53,614 nt of DNA, from positions 1 through 53,614 of the forward strand of contig NZ_LQXA01000049.1 of NCBI RefSeq assembly GCF_001618005.1, given 5' to 3'. Source of the DNA: Clavibacter tessellarius (GTDB taxonomy: Bacteria; Actinomycetota; Actinomycetes; Actinomycetales; Microbacteriaceae). Under the pieces are notes generated by a model, which was not told where the DNA came from, made no database searches, and worked only from the letters and a program-made list of their open reading frames with translations. Positions 42,702-50,760 of the stretch are shown one piece after another (position 1 is the stretch's first letter; each line of letters opens with the position of its first letter). Position numbers and translations under genes: made by a program.

Positions 42702-43340
42702 ATGGTTGACAACAACCTCACCGCGGAGCTGCGCACGCAGTTCGGCAAGGGCGCGGCCCGCAAGATCCGCGCGGTCGGCAAGATCCCCGCGGTCATCTAC
42801 GGCCACGGCACCGACCCGCAGCACGTCACGCTGCCGGGCCACGAGCTCATGCTCATCATCCGCAAGGCCAACCAGATCATCACGCTCGACATCGAGGGCA
42901 CGCCGCAGCTGGCGCTCGTGAAGGACGTCCAGAAGGACCCGGTCCGCCAGATCATCGAGCACGTCGACCTCATCGTCGTCCGCCAGGGCGAGCGCGTCGA
43001 GGTCGAGGTCCCGATCCACGTCGAGGGCGAGTCCTACCCGGGCACGATCCACAGCCTCGAGAACACGTCCATCACGGTCGAGGTCGAGGCCACGCACATC
43101 CCCGAGAGCTTCGTCGTCTCCATCGAGGGCTTCGAGGACGGCACGCAGGTCACGGCCGGCCAGGTCACCCTGCCCGCCGGCGCCACGCTGGTCACCGACC
43201 CCGAGACGCTCGTGCTCGCGGTCTCCGTGCCCCAGCTCGACCTCACGACCGACGCGGAGGACGCGGCGGCCGAGGGCGACGCCGGTGTCGGCGTCACGGA
43301 CGACGGCGCCACGGGCGACCAGTCGGGCGACGACAAGTAG
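42702..43340 (+). CDS. rplY: 50S ribosomal protein L25/general stress protein Ctc
   Basis: 212 residues, the long Ctc/TL5 form. Residues 1-95 are the 5S-rRNA-binding domain: 'GKGAARKIRAVGKIPAVIYG' near 15-35, 'LALVKDVQKDPVRQIIEHVD' and 'LIVV'. Residues 96-185 form the C-terminal beta domain ('VEVPIHVEGESYPGTI', 'VSIEGFEDGTQVTAGQVTLP'). An acidic tail follows. AGGAG precedes the ATG. It is ahead of pth, a common actinobacterial order, and hairpins separate the two. Confidence 0.96.
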   Translation: MVDNNLTAELRTQFGKGAARKIRAVGKIPAVIYGHGTDPQHVTLPGHELMLIIRKANQIITLDIEGTPQLALVKDVQKDPVRQIIEHVDLIVVRQGERVEVEVPIHVEGESYPGTIHSLENTSITVEVEATHIPESFVVSIEGFEDGTQVTAGQVTLPAGATLVTDPETLVLAVSVPQLDLTTDAEDAAAEGDAGVGVTDDGATGDQSGDDK

Positions 43341-43347
43341 CACCCGC

Positions 43348-43363
43348 CGCGGCCCCGGCCGCG
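43348..43363 (+). terminator. Hairpin just after rplY
   Basis: CGCGGCC (43348-43354) and GGCCGCG (43357-43363) pair almost without loop, 8 nt after the rplY stop. Confidence 0.4.
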
Positions 43364-43382
43364 CACGCACGACCAGCACCAC

Positions 43383-43431
43383 GGAGCCCGTCGGCCGCCG
43401 TCCGGGACACCGGCCGCGGCCGGCGGGCTCC
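43383..43431 (+). terminator. Long hairpin between rplY and pth
   Basis: GGAGCCCG (43383-43390) pairs with CGGGCTCC (43424-43431), with inner CGGCCG segments able to extend the stem. Ends 44 nt before the pth start. Confidence 0.5.
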
Positions 43432-43474
43432 GCGCATCCGCCCCGGATGCACCGACCTACCGAGGAGAGCGCAC

Positions 43475-44062
43475 GTGGACGACCGGACCCTGCTCGTGGT
43501 CGGCCTCGGCAACCCCGGCCCGCAGTACGCGGGCACCCGGCACAACGTCGGGCAGATGGCCCTCGACGTGCTCGCCGACCGGATGCGCGCCACGTTCCGC
43601 TCGCACCGCGCCAACGCGCAGGTCGCCGAGGGCCGCGCGGTGCCCGGCGGGCCGAAGCTCATCCTCGCGAAGCCCAGCTCGTTCATGAACCTGTCCGGCG
43701 GCCCGGTCGCCAACCTCCTCAAGTACTTCTCGCTCGAGGCCTCCCAGCTCGTGGTCGCGCACGACGAGCTCGACATCCCGTTCGATGCGATGAAGCTCAA
43801 GCAGGGCGGCGGGCACGGCGGCCACAACGGCATCCGCGACATCATCTCCTCCGCCGGAACGGGCGACTTCACGCGCGTGCGCATCGGCATCGGCCGCCCG
43901 CCCGGTCGCCAGGACGCCGCCGACTTCGTGCTGAAGCCCTTCTCCTCCACCGAGCGCCAGGTGCTGCCGAACGTGCTCGAGGACGCGGCCGACGCCATCG
44001 AGATGATCGCGTCCGACGGCCTCATCGCGGCGCAGCTGCGCTTCCACACCGCCGCATCCTGA
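43475..44062 (+). CDS. pth: Peptidyl-tRNA hydrolase
   Basis: 195 residues from GTG with GAGGAGAG upstream. Releases tRNA from prematurely terminated peptidyl-tRNA. Motifs: 'VVGLGNPGPQYAGTRHNVGQ' with the catalytic His, 'LAKPSSFMNLSGGPV', 'VVAHDELDIPF' and 'KQGGGHGGHNGIRDII', plus 'RIGIGRPPG'. Length is standard. Mfd follows after an 88-nt gap with its own promoter. Confidence 0.97.
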   Translation: MDDRTLLVVGLGNPGPQYAGTRHNVGQMALDVLADRMRATFRSHRANAQVAEGRAVPGGPKLILAKPSSFMNLSGGPVANLLKYFSLEASQLVVAHDELDIPFDAMKLKQGGGHGGHNGIRDIISSAGTGDFTRVRIGIGRPPGRQDAADFVLKPFSSTERQVLPNVLEDAADAIEMIASDGLIAAQLRFHTAAS

Positions 44063-44138
44063 CCACCCGGCCCGCTCCCGTCCGGTGCAGGTCCGTCCGC
44101 CCACGGCGGACGACGCCGGTCGTGTCGGCGGCGGCGCG

Positions 44139-44144
44139 TACGAT
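44139..44144 (+). promoter_or_regulatory. -10 element of leaderless mfd
   Basis: TACGAT, 6 nt, then the GTG at 44151. Confidence 0.6.
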
Positions 44145-44150
44145 CGTCGG

Positions 44151-47100
44151 GTGATCCTCCAGGGCTTGATCCCGGCGCTCTCGCGCGCCTCCACGTTCGA
44201 CGACGCCCTCGCATCGGCCTCCCGCGACGCCGACTTCTCCCTCACCGAGGGGCTCCAGGGGCCGCTGCTCGCGGGGCTCCTGCGCCAGCGCATCCAGCGC
44301 GGCATCCCGGGGTGCCTGCTCGTCGTCACCGCCACCGGCCGCGAGTCGGAGGGCATGCGCCGCAGCCTCGACGCCGTGCTGCCGGATGCGGAGATCCTCG
44401 AGTTCCCGGCCTGGGAGACGCTGCCGCACGAGCGGCTCAGCCCGAGCGCCGAGATCGTCGGGAAGCGGATCCACGCCCTCCGCCGCATGGAGCAGTGGCA
44501 CGCCGCGCTCGGCCAGGGTGCGCGCGAGGTCCCGGCCGACCAGGTGCGCCCGCTCGTCATCGTCGCCTCGGTGCGCGCCGCGCTGCAGCCCGTCGCCGAC
44601 AACCTCACCGAGCTGCCGCCCGTGCAGCTCGCCACCGGCAGCCGCGGCCACGACCTGTCGGAGCTCGCGGTCCGCCTCGTCGACCTCGCGTACTCGCGCG
44701 TCGACATGGTCACGCGCCGCGGCGAGTTCGCGGTGCGCGGCGGCATCCTCGACGTCTTCCCGCCCGTCTCCGACCACCCCGTGCGCGTCGAGTTCTTCGG
44801 CGACGAGGTCGACCAGATGCGGCCCTTCGCGGTCGCCGACCAGCGCTCGCTGGAGGAGGAGATCACCTCGGTCGAGCTGCCGCCGAGCCGCGAGCTGCTG
44901 CTGAGCGCACCCGTGCGCCAGCGCGCCCGCGAGATGCAGCACGAGTTCCCGAACCTGCAGCAGATGCTCGCGAAGATCGCGGAGGGCATCCCGGTGGAGG
45001 GCATGGAGTCGCTGGCGCCCGCGCTCGTCGACCGGCTCGTGCCGGTCACGCACTACCTCCCGGTGGACGCGGCCATCGCCGTCGTCTCGCCCGAGCGCGT
45101 CTCCACGCGCGCGCAGAGCCTGGCGGACACGAACCGCGAGTTCCTCGACGCCGCGTGGAACGCCGCCACCGCGGGAGCCCAGGCGCCCATCGACCTCGCG
45201 TCCGGCGACTTCCTCTCGCTCGGCCGCCTCCGGGATGCGCGCGGCCCGCGCCGCTGGTGGACTCTCTCCGGCTTCCAGGCCACCGACGTGCTCCCGGAGG
45301 ATCTCGGCATCGACGAGGTCATGACCGTGCGCATCGACGCGGATCCCGTGCCGAGCTTCGCGGGCAACGCCGACGGCGCCATCGAGCACGTGCGCGAGCG
45401 CCTCGCCGCCGGGTGGAGCGTGGGCGTCGTGGCGCAGGGATCCGGCCTCGTCGAGCGCGCCGACACCGTGCTGCGCGAGGCGGGCGTGCCCGCGCGCGTG
45501 GTCGAGGAGTTCCCCGCCGAGCCCGAGCCCGGCATCGCCTACCTCCTGCGCTCCGCGATCGACGCGGGCTTCGAGATGCCCGAGGTGAAGCTCGCGCTCC
45601 TCACCGAGAGCGAGTTCTACGGACGCGCCGCCGGCTACGACAGCCGCCAGGTCAAGAAGCTCGCCACCCGGCGCAAGAACGTGGTGGATCCCCTGCAGCT
45701 CAAGACCGGCGACCACGTCGTGCACACCACGCACGGCATCGGCAAGTTCGTGGAGCTGACGCAGCGCGAGGTCTCCTCGGGCGGGCGCAACGCCGTGAAG
45801 ACGCGGCGCGAGTACCTCGTCATCGAGTACGCGCCCTCGAAGCGCGGCTACCCGGGCGACAAGCTCTTCGTGCCCACCGACCAGCTCGACCTCCTCAGCC
45901 GCTACGTCGGCGGGGAGGAGCCCGCCCTCAGCAAGATGGGCGGCAGCGACTGGGCCGCCGCCAAGGGCAAGGCGCGCCGGGCCGTCCGCGACATCGCGGT
46001 CGAGCTCGTGAAGCTGTACTCCGCGCGCATGGCGTCGCGCGGGCACTCCTTCCCGCCGGACACCCCGTGGCAGCGCGAGCTCGAGGAGGCGTTCCCCTTC
46101 ATGGAGACGCCCGACCAGCTCACCGTCATCGACGAGGTCAAGCGCGACATGGAGAGCCCCATCCCGATGGACCGGCTCGTCTCCGGCGACGTCGGCTTCG
46201 GCAAGACCGAGATCGCGGTGCGCGCCGCGTTCAAGGCCGTGCAGGACGGCAAGCAGGTCGTGATGCTCGTGCCCACGACGCTCCTCGTGAAGCAGCACTT
46301 CGAGACGTTCTCCGAGCGCTTCGCCGGGTTCCCCGTGCACCTGCGACAGCTCAGCCGGTTCCAGACCGACAAGGAGTCGCGCGAGACCATCAAGGGCCTG
46401 GAGGACGGCTCCGTCGACGTGGTCATCGGCACGCACCGCCTGCTCACGGGCAGCATCGCGTTCAAGGACGTGGGGCTCGTCATCATCGACGAGGAGCAGC
46501 GGTTCGGCGTCGAGCACAAGGACGCGCTGAAGAAGCTCAAGGCCAACGTCGACATCCTCGCGATGTCGGCCACGCCGATCCCGCGCACGCTCGAGATGGC
46601 GGTCACCGGCATCCGCGAGATGTCGACGCTCGCGACGCCGCCGGAGGACCGGCACCCGATCCTCACCTTCGTGGGCCCGAACAGCGAGAAGCAGATCGCC
46701 GCCGCCATCCGCCGCGAGCTGCTGCGCGAGGGGCAGGTGTTCTTCGTGCACAACCGCGTCTCGAGCATCAACCGCGTCGCGTCGGAGCTCGCCGAGCTCG
46801 TGCCCGAGGCGCGCGTCGCCGTGGCGCACGGGAAGATGAGCGAGGCGATGCTGGAGCAGGTCATCGTCGACTTCTGGGAGCGCAAGTTCGACGTGCTCGT
46901 GTCGACCACCATCATCGAGACCGGCCTCGACATCGCCAACGCGAACACGCTGATCATCGACCGGGCCGACAAGTACGGCCTCAGCCAGCTGCACCAGCTG
47001 CGCGGGCGCGTCGGCCGCGGCCGGGAGCGCGCGTACGCGTACTTCCTCTACGACGCCGACAAGCCGCTGTCCGAGACCGCGCACGACCGGCTGTCCACCA

Positions 47101-47783
47101 TCGCGGCGAACAACGAGCTGGGATCCGGCATGCAGGTCGCGCTCAAGGACCTCGAGATCCGCGGCGCGGGCAACCTGCTGGGCGGCGAGCAGTCCGGCCA
47201 CATCCAGGGCGTGGGCTTCGATCTCTACCTGCGCATGATCGGCGAGGCCGTCTCCACGTTCCGCGGCGACGTCGCCGAGGGCCAGACCGAGCTGCGGCTC
47301 GAGCTGCCGGTCGACGCGCACATCCCCGAGGAGTACGTCGACAGCGAGCGGCTGCGCCTCGAGGCGTACCAGAAGCTCTCGACCGCGGCCTCGCCCACGG
47401 CGACGGACGACCAGATCGACCGGGTCATCGAGGAGCTCTCCGACCGCTACGGCGAGCCGCCCGTGGAGGTCGACAACCTCGTGCGCGTCTCGCGCCTGCG
47501 TCGCGTCGCGCAGCGGGCCGGGCTCAGCGAGGTCGTCGCGATGGGGCCGAACCTCCGCATCGCGCCGGCCGACCTCGCCGACAGCAAGCAGGTGCGCCTG
47601 CAACGCATGTACCCGGGCAGCAAGCTGTTCGCGCAGACGAATGCCGTGACCGTGCCCCTGCCGAAGCGCGACGGCGAGCCGCTCCCCGACGCCGAGCTCG
47701 TGGACTGGGTGAGGCAGCTGCTCGACGCCGTCTTCACGGTGGAGCCGGCGCCGGCGGCGAAGGAGTCAGCGCCGAAGGCGTGA
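44151..47783 (+). CDS. mfd: Transcription-repair coupling factor
   Basis: 1210 residues. Mfd releases RNA polymerase stalled at DNA lesions and recruits UvrA. Order of parts: UvrB-like N-terminal domains (residues 1-480, 'LIVTATGRESEG'-like region, 'RRGEFAVRGGILDVFPP'), the RNA-polymerase-interacting CarD-like domain ('LKTGDHVVHTTHGIGKFVEL'), the RecG-like helicase motor with Walker A 'GDVGFGKTEIAVRAAF', 'IIDEEQRFGVEHKDALKKL' and 'SATPIPRTLEMAVTGI', then the TRCF C-terminal domain. GTG 44151 is chosen for the leaderless promoter and the family N-terminus ('LQGLIPALSR'). Its end overlaps the opposite gene by 18 nt. Confidence 0.97.
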   Translation: MILQGLIPALSRASTFDDALASASRDADFSLTEGLQGPLLAGLLRQRIQRGIPGCLLVVTATGRESEGMRRSLDAVLPDAEILEFPAWETLPHERLSPSAEIVGKRIHALRRMEQWHAALGQGAREVPADQVRPLVIVASVRAALQPVADNLTELPPVQLATGSRGHDLSELAVRLVDLAYSRVDMVTRRGEFAVRGGILDVFPPVSDHPVRVEFFGDEVDQMRPFAVADQRSLEEEITSVELPPSRELLLSAPVRQRAREMQHEFPNLQQMLAKIAEGIPVEGMESLAPALVDRLVPVTHYLPVDAAIAVVSPERVSTRAQSLADTNREFLDAAWNAATAGAQAPIDLASGDFLSLGRLRDARGPRRWWTLSGFQATDVLPEDLGIDEVMTVRIDADPVPSFAGNADGAIEHVRERLAAGWSVGVVAQGSGLVERADTVLREAGVPARVVEEFPAEPEPGIAYLLRSAIDAGFEMPEVKLALLTESEFYGRAAGYDSRQVKKLATRRKNVVDPLQLKTGDHVVHTTHGIGKFVELTQREVSSGGRNAVKTRREYLVIEYAPSKRGYPGDKLFVPTDQLDLLSRYVGGEEPALSKMGGSDWAAAKGKARRAVRDIAVELVKLYSARMASRGHSFPPDTPWQRELEEAFPFMETPDQLTVIDEVKRDMESPIPMDRLVSGDVGFGKTEIAVRAAFKAVQDGKQVVMLVPTTLLVKQHFETFSERFAGFPVHLRQLSRFQTDKESRETIKGLEDGSVDVVIGTHRLLTGSIAFKDVGLVIIDEEQRFGVEHKDALKKLKANVDILAMSATPIPRTLEMAVTGIREMSTLATPPEDRHPILTFVGPNSEKQIAAAIRRELLREGQVFFVHNRVSSINRVASELAELVPEARVAVAHGKMSEAMLEQVIVDFWERKFDVLVSTTIIETGLDIANANTLIIDRADKYGLSQLHQLRGRVGRGRERAYAYFLYDADKPLSETAHDRLSTIAANNELGSGMQVALKDLEIRGAGNLLGGEQSGHIQGVGFDLYLRMIGEAVSTFRGDVAEGQTELRLELPVDAHIPEEYVDSERLRLEAYQKLSTAASPTATDDQIDRVIEELSDRYGEPPVEVDNLVRVSRLRRVAQRAGLSEVVAMGPNLRIAPADLADSKQVRLQRMYPGSKLFAQTNAVTVPLPKRDGEPLPDAELVDWVRQLLDAVFTVEPAPAAKESAPKA

Positions 47784-48944
47784 TAGGAGGCGGGCGATCA
47801 CGTCGTTTCCCGGGGCGCCGCCGACGCGGCGGGGGGAGCGAGCGCAACGGACGCAGTGGTTCACCTGAGCTAGGAATTGGGCTTGGGCTTGGGCTTGGGC
47901 CACAGTCGCGGTCTCCGCATCCCGAGCCTTGAGTCGGCTGACTCTGGCCTCTAATCGTGTGACCGCCTGACCGACATTTCTTTTGTAAATGCCCGCCAGG
48001 GCTCCGGAAAGAGAAACATCAATAATCCATTGGGGAGTCTCGGCGGGAAGCCGAAGAAAGAGCGCGGGTGCTGCGAGCTTGATGAAGAGGATGAGCAGGC
48101 CTTCTGCATCGCCGACTCCGGAGGTCGCGAGGATGCTGAGATCGACTATCGCGAACATCATCACGTACATCAGATAGGCTGCAACTCTTATGGCGAACGC
48201 GCCAAGGCGCTTCTCCGTCACGAGAGTGTCTGCGCTCAGCTCCATCAGGAGGATCAAGGCCATGGTCGAGTATGCGCTCGACAGGCCGAAGGCAGTCCAG
48301 AACGGGAGACCATGCTGTCCGGCTACGGCTGCGGTTCCCCACCCCATGAGCACTCCGTACGCGCAGGTCGTCGCGTATGCGATCGCTGTGGTGCTAGCCG
48401 CCGCCGGGGCGTCTTCCTTACGTTCTTTTGCACTCTTCAGGCTCGCTTGGGTGTCCTTGAGCTGCACCGCGAAATCGGGCACGATGTAACGACCGATTTC
48501 GACCCCAAAATACCAGCATGCGATCCCCGTAGGGATGGTCACAACCAACAGTGGAGCTGTTTCGGGCGCGACGATCACCGCGGCTATCTCGAATACGCAG
48601 AGTGCGAGCGCGGCTGACGCGAAGAGCACCCCTATCCAGCCGACGCTTCTGCGAATACTCGCCTTGTGTCGTTGGCTTTCGAAGGTGGCTTGGCCCCCGA
48701 CCGAGATTCCAAAGAGCACGAGGGTCGTCGCGAGGAACAGCGAGTTCGCGGCGATCGACGAAGGGTTGAGTGCCTTGCCCCATTCGGCAATCCACTCGAA
48801 CCGCAGTGGCTGTTGGCTAGATCCGGAATTCCGCAGACCTGCGACGGATACTCCCACGAAGAACAACATCACCGTTCCCGCGGACGTGCGGATGTGCACG
48901 TCGCGCCGTCGTGCCGGAAGTGCGTCTGTCTGGTTCTCTGTCAC
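47766..48944 (-). CDS. Multi-pass membrane protein of unknown function, probably acquired
   Basis: 392 residues from GTG with GAGGAGA upstream. About eight membrane segments, including 'WIGVLFASAALALCVFEIAA', 'LLVVTIPTGIACWYFGVEIG' and 'YLMYVMMFAIVDLSILATSG'; a charged loop follows segment four ('DTQASLKSAKERKEDAP'), and the C-terminus is a coiled coil ('LEARVSRLKARDAETATVAQ') with an Ala-Gln repeat. No family is recognised. G+C is far lower than in all neighbours, and codons ending in A or T are frequent. Its last 18 nt overlap the end of mfd. Most likely a laterally gained gene, possibly with a fitness or defence role, but no function can be shown. Confidence 0.8.
   Translation of the reverse strand: MTENQTDALPARRRDVHIRTSAGTVMLFFVGVSVAGLRNSGSSQQPLRFEWIAEWGKALNPSSIAANSLFLATTLVLFGISVGGQATFESQRHKASIRRSVGWIGVLFASAALALCVFEIAAVIVAPETAPLLVVTIPTGIACWYFGVEIGRYIVPDFAVQLKDTQASLKSAKERKEDAPAAASTTAIAYATTCAYGVLMGWGTAAVAGQHGLPFWTAFGLSSAYSTMALILLMELSADTLVTEKRLGAFAIRVAAYLMYVMMFAIVDLSILATSGVGDAEGLLILFIKLAAPALFLRLPAETPQWIIDVSLSGALAGIYKRNVGQAVTRLEARVSRLKARDAETATVAQAQAQAQFLAQVNHCVRCARSPRRVGGAPGNDVIARLLSRLRR
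47877..47900 (-). repeat. Tandem hexanucleotide repeat (TTGGGC x4) encoding Ala-Gln
   Basis: Four perfect copies within the 3' part of the membrane protein gene; on the coding strand GCCCAA repeats give AQAQAQAQ at the end of the coiled coil. Confidence 0.9.
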
Positions 48945-49097
48945 AAGGTCTCCTCGCCTGCTCCTCTGGCAAAGAAGGTACTAGTGGCAATACGGCTCGC
49001 AAATCTGGTTCCTACGAGCCGAAGGGGGCACGAGAGTGTGCCTGGGACTCCGCGCCGCCCAGGGGCGAAGGGACCCGAACCGCATAGACCCCGATGC

Positions 49098-49103
49098 GAG
49101 ACT
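49098..49103 (+). promoter_or_regulatory. Possible -10 of leaderless mazG
   Basis: GAGACT, 6 nt, then the ATG at 49110; weak as a hexamer but identical to the one before the MmpS-like gene. Confidence 0.35.
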
Positions 49104-49109
49104 GGCGGG

Positions 49110-49832
49110 ATGAGCGAGCCCGCCATCCCGTCCGCATCCGCCGCCCCCGCCCCCGCATTCGACCCGAGCGCGGCCGACGCCGTCGCCGCCCTCGCCGACG
49201 CCATGGCCGCGCTCCGCGCGCCCGACGGGTGCGTGTGGAACCGGGAGCAGACGCATCGCTCGCTCGTGCCGTACCTCATCGAGGAGAGCCACGAGCTGGT
49301 CGAGGCGATCGAGACCGGCGACGTGGAGGGCATGCGCGAGGAGCTCGCCGACGTGCTCCTCCAGGTGGTCTTCCACGCCGACATCGCGCGCACGGAGGGG
49401 GAGGGCTTCGACCTCGCCGACGTCGCGCGCACCGCCACGGACAAGATGGTGCGCCGCCACCCGCACGTCTTCGGCGACGAGCGCGCCGACACCGTGGAGG
49501 AGGTCCTCCGCGTCTGGGGCGCCGCCAAGGACCGGGAGAAGTCGGCCCGCACGAGCGTGCTCGACGGGATCCCCGCGGGCATGCCGTCGCTCGCGCTCGC
49601 CGACAAGCTGCTCGGCAGAGCGGAGCGGATCGGCCTGCTCGACCCCGACGCGCCCGCGGCCATCCCGGTGGACGACGAGGACGACCTCGGCCGGCTGCTG
49701 CTCGCGGTCGTGGTGTCGGCGAGATCGCGCGGGCTCGACGCGGAGCGCGCGCTGCGGACGACGCTGCGGTCGCTCACGGACGAGATCCGCACGGCCGAGC
49801 CGCCACGCGAGGTGGATCCCGCCGGGAGCTGA
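49110..49832 (+). CDS. mazG: MazG family nucleoside triphosphate pyrophosphohydrolase
   Basis: 240 residues. All-alpha NTP pyrophosphatase with the MazG motif set: 'CVWNREQTHRSLVPYLIEES', the acidic 'ESHELVEAIETGD' and 'MREELADVLLQVVFHADIA' (Mg-binding ExxE...ExxD), then 'KMVRRHPHVFGDERADTVEE'. It removes aberrant or excess nucleotides. The second MazG repeat of the long E. coli form is reduced to a C-terminal helical region here ('RLLLAVVVSARSRGLDAERA'). In many actinobacteria mazG sits directly after mfd; here the low-G+C gene interrupts the pair. Confidence 0.95.
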   Translation: MSEPAIPSASAAPAPAFDPSAADAVAALADAMAALRAPDGCVWNREQTHRSLVPYLIEESHELVEAIETGDVEGMREELADVLLQVVFHADIARTEGEGFDLADVARTATDKMVRRHPHVFGDERADTVEEVLRVWGAAKDREKSARTSVLDGIPAGMPSLALADKLLGRAERIGLLDPDAPAAIPVDDEDDLGRLLLAVVVSARSRGLDAERALRTTLRSLTDEIRTAEPPREVDPAGS

Positions 49833-49909
49833 CACCCGGCGGGGCACGGGCTCGGGCTCGGGCGTCGAGCCGAGGTCGAGCCGGGCTCGGCCGGCGTCGG
49901 GAGCGCCGA

Positions 49910-49946
49910 CGCGGGCCGGAGCGCGTGACGCGTCGTCCGGCCCGCG
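49910..49946 (+). terminator. Strong hairpin after mazG
   Basis: CGCGGGCCGGA (49910-49920) pairs perfectly with TCCGGCCCGCG (49936-49946), with a 15-nt loop that can itself pair. 78 nt after the mazG stop. A smaller GGCTCG/CGAGCC hairpin lies upstream (49855-49871). Confidence 0.7.
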
Positions 49947-49955
49947 GGGGCGCGG

Positions 49956-49978
49956 CCCGGGATTTACCCGATCCCGGG
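49956..49978. promoter_or_regulatory. Hyphenated palindrome upstream of the TetR gene
   Basis: CCCGGGAT (49956-49963), 7-nt spacer, ATCCCGGG (49971-49978). Perfect 8-bp arms about 105 bp before the TetR-type gene; candidate operator, or a second terminator after mazG. Confidence 0.4.
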
Positions 49979-50070
49979 GCGCCTGGTCCGCCGCATCCAC
50001 CCGAAGGAGACAGCGGACAGTCCGAGCCCCACCACCGTACGGGCCTTCGTCGAGCGTCCATCACAGGCGT

Positions 50071-50076
50071 TATGGT
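50071..50076 (+). promoter_or_regulatory. -10 element of leaderless tetR-type gene
   Basis: TATGGT, 6 nt, then the GTG at 50083. Confidence 0.6.
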
Positions 50077-50082
50077 GACGGG

Positions 50083-50718
50083 GTGGCAGCTCCGGATCCG
50101 CATCGCCGCCAGGACCTGCTGGCCCACATCCTCGACCACCTCCGCACGCACCCGCTCCAGTCGGTGACCTTCCGCGGCCTCGCCGAGGCGCTCGGCGAGA
50201 GCACCTTCGTGCTCGTCTACCACTTCGGATCCAAGGCGCGGCTGCTCGAGGCGGCGATGGACGCGATCGACGTGCGCCAGGCGGAGATGGTGGACGGCGA
50301 TCCGCGCGCGATCCCCGCCACCGAGCTGCGCGCCTGGGCGACGCAGGCGTGGCGCTGGCGGCTCACCGACGTCAACCGCGACTTCCAGCGGCTCGAGTTC
50401 GAGGCCGCGCTCCTCCGCAGCCGCGACGGCCAGGTGCGCCCGGACGCCATCGCGAGCGTCGCCGCGTGGCGGCGGTTCGGGCTCGACTGGATGACGGCGC
50501 ACGGCGTGCCCGAGGACGTCGCCGTCGACACGGCCGACCTCCTCCAGGCCGGGTCGTACGGCCTCCAGTTCGACTTCGTGATCTCCGGCGACCGCGTCCG
50601 GGCCATGCGCGGCTTCGAGGCGCTCGTCGACGCGTTCGTCCCGCGCATCCGGCCGTGGCTCGACCTGCCGGACCGCCCGCGCGCCCCCGGCTCGCCCGAC
50701 CGGCACCGCGCCGACTGA
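50083..50718 (+). CDS. TetR-family transcriptional regulator
   Basis: 211 residues. N-terminal HTH: 'VTFRGLAEALGESTFVLVYH' followed by 'FGSKARLLEAAMDAI', a normal TetR DNA-binding domain. The C-terminal ligand-binding half is all helical with several Trp residues ('ELRAWATQAWRWRLTD') and is not diagnostic. It stands alone between mazG and hisS, so its target may be its own promoter or a distant gene. An imperfect 23-bp palindrome occurs upstream at 49956-49978. Confidence 0.9.
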   Translation: MAAPDPHRRQDLLAHILDHLRTHPLQSVTFRGLAEALGESTFVLVYHFGSKARLLEAAMDAIDVRQAEMVDGDPRAIPATELRAWATQAWRWRLTDVNRDFQRLEFEAALLRSRDGQVRPDAIASVAAWRRFGLDWMTAHGVPEDVAVDTADLLQAGSYGLQFDFVISGDRVRAMRGFEALVDAFVPRIRPWLDLPDRPRAPGSPDRHRAD

Positions 50719-50748
50719 CCGCGCGCCGGACGCCCGCCCGCCGCCTGA

Positions 50749-50754
50749 CAGAAT
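50749..50754 (+). promoter_or_regulatory. -10 element of leaderless hisS
   Basis: CAGAAT, 6 nt, then the ATG at 50761. Confidence 0.5.
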
Positions 50755-50760
50755 CGGGGG

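Noticed and set aside
44022-47603. Very long minus-strand open frame opposite mfd
   Set aside because: Product is Val/Asp/Glu/Arg/His-rich, has no domain, and mirrors the codon bias of mfd; a typical shadow frame in high-G+C DNA.
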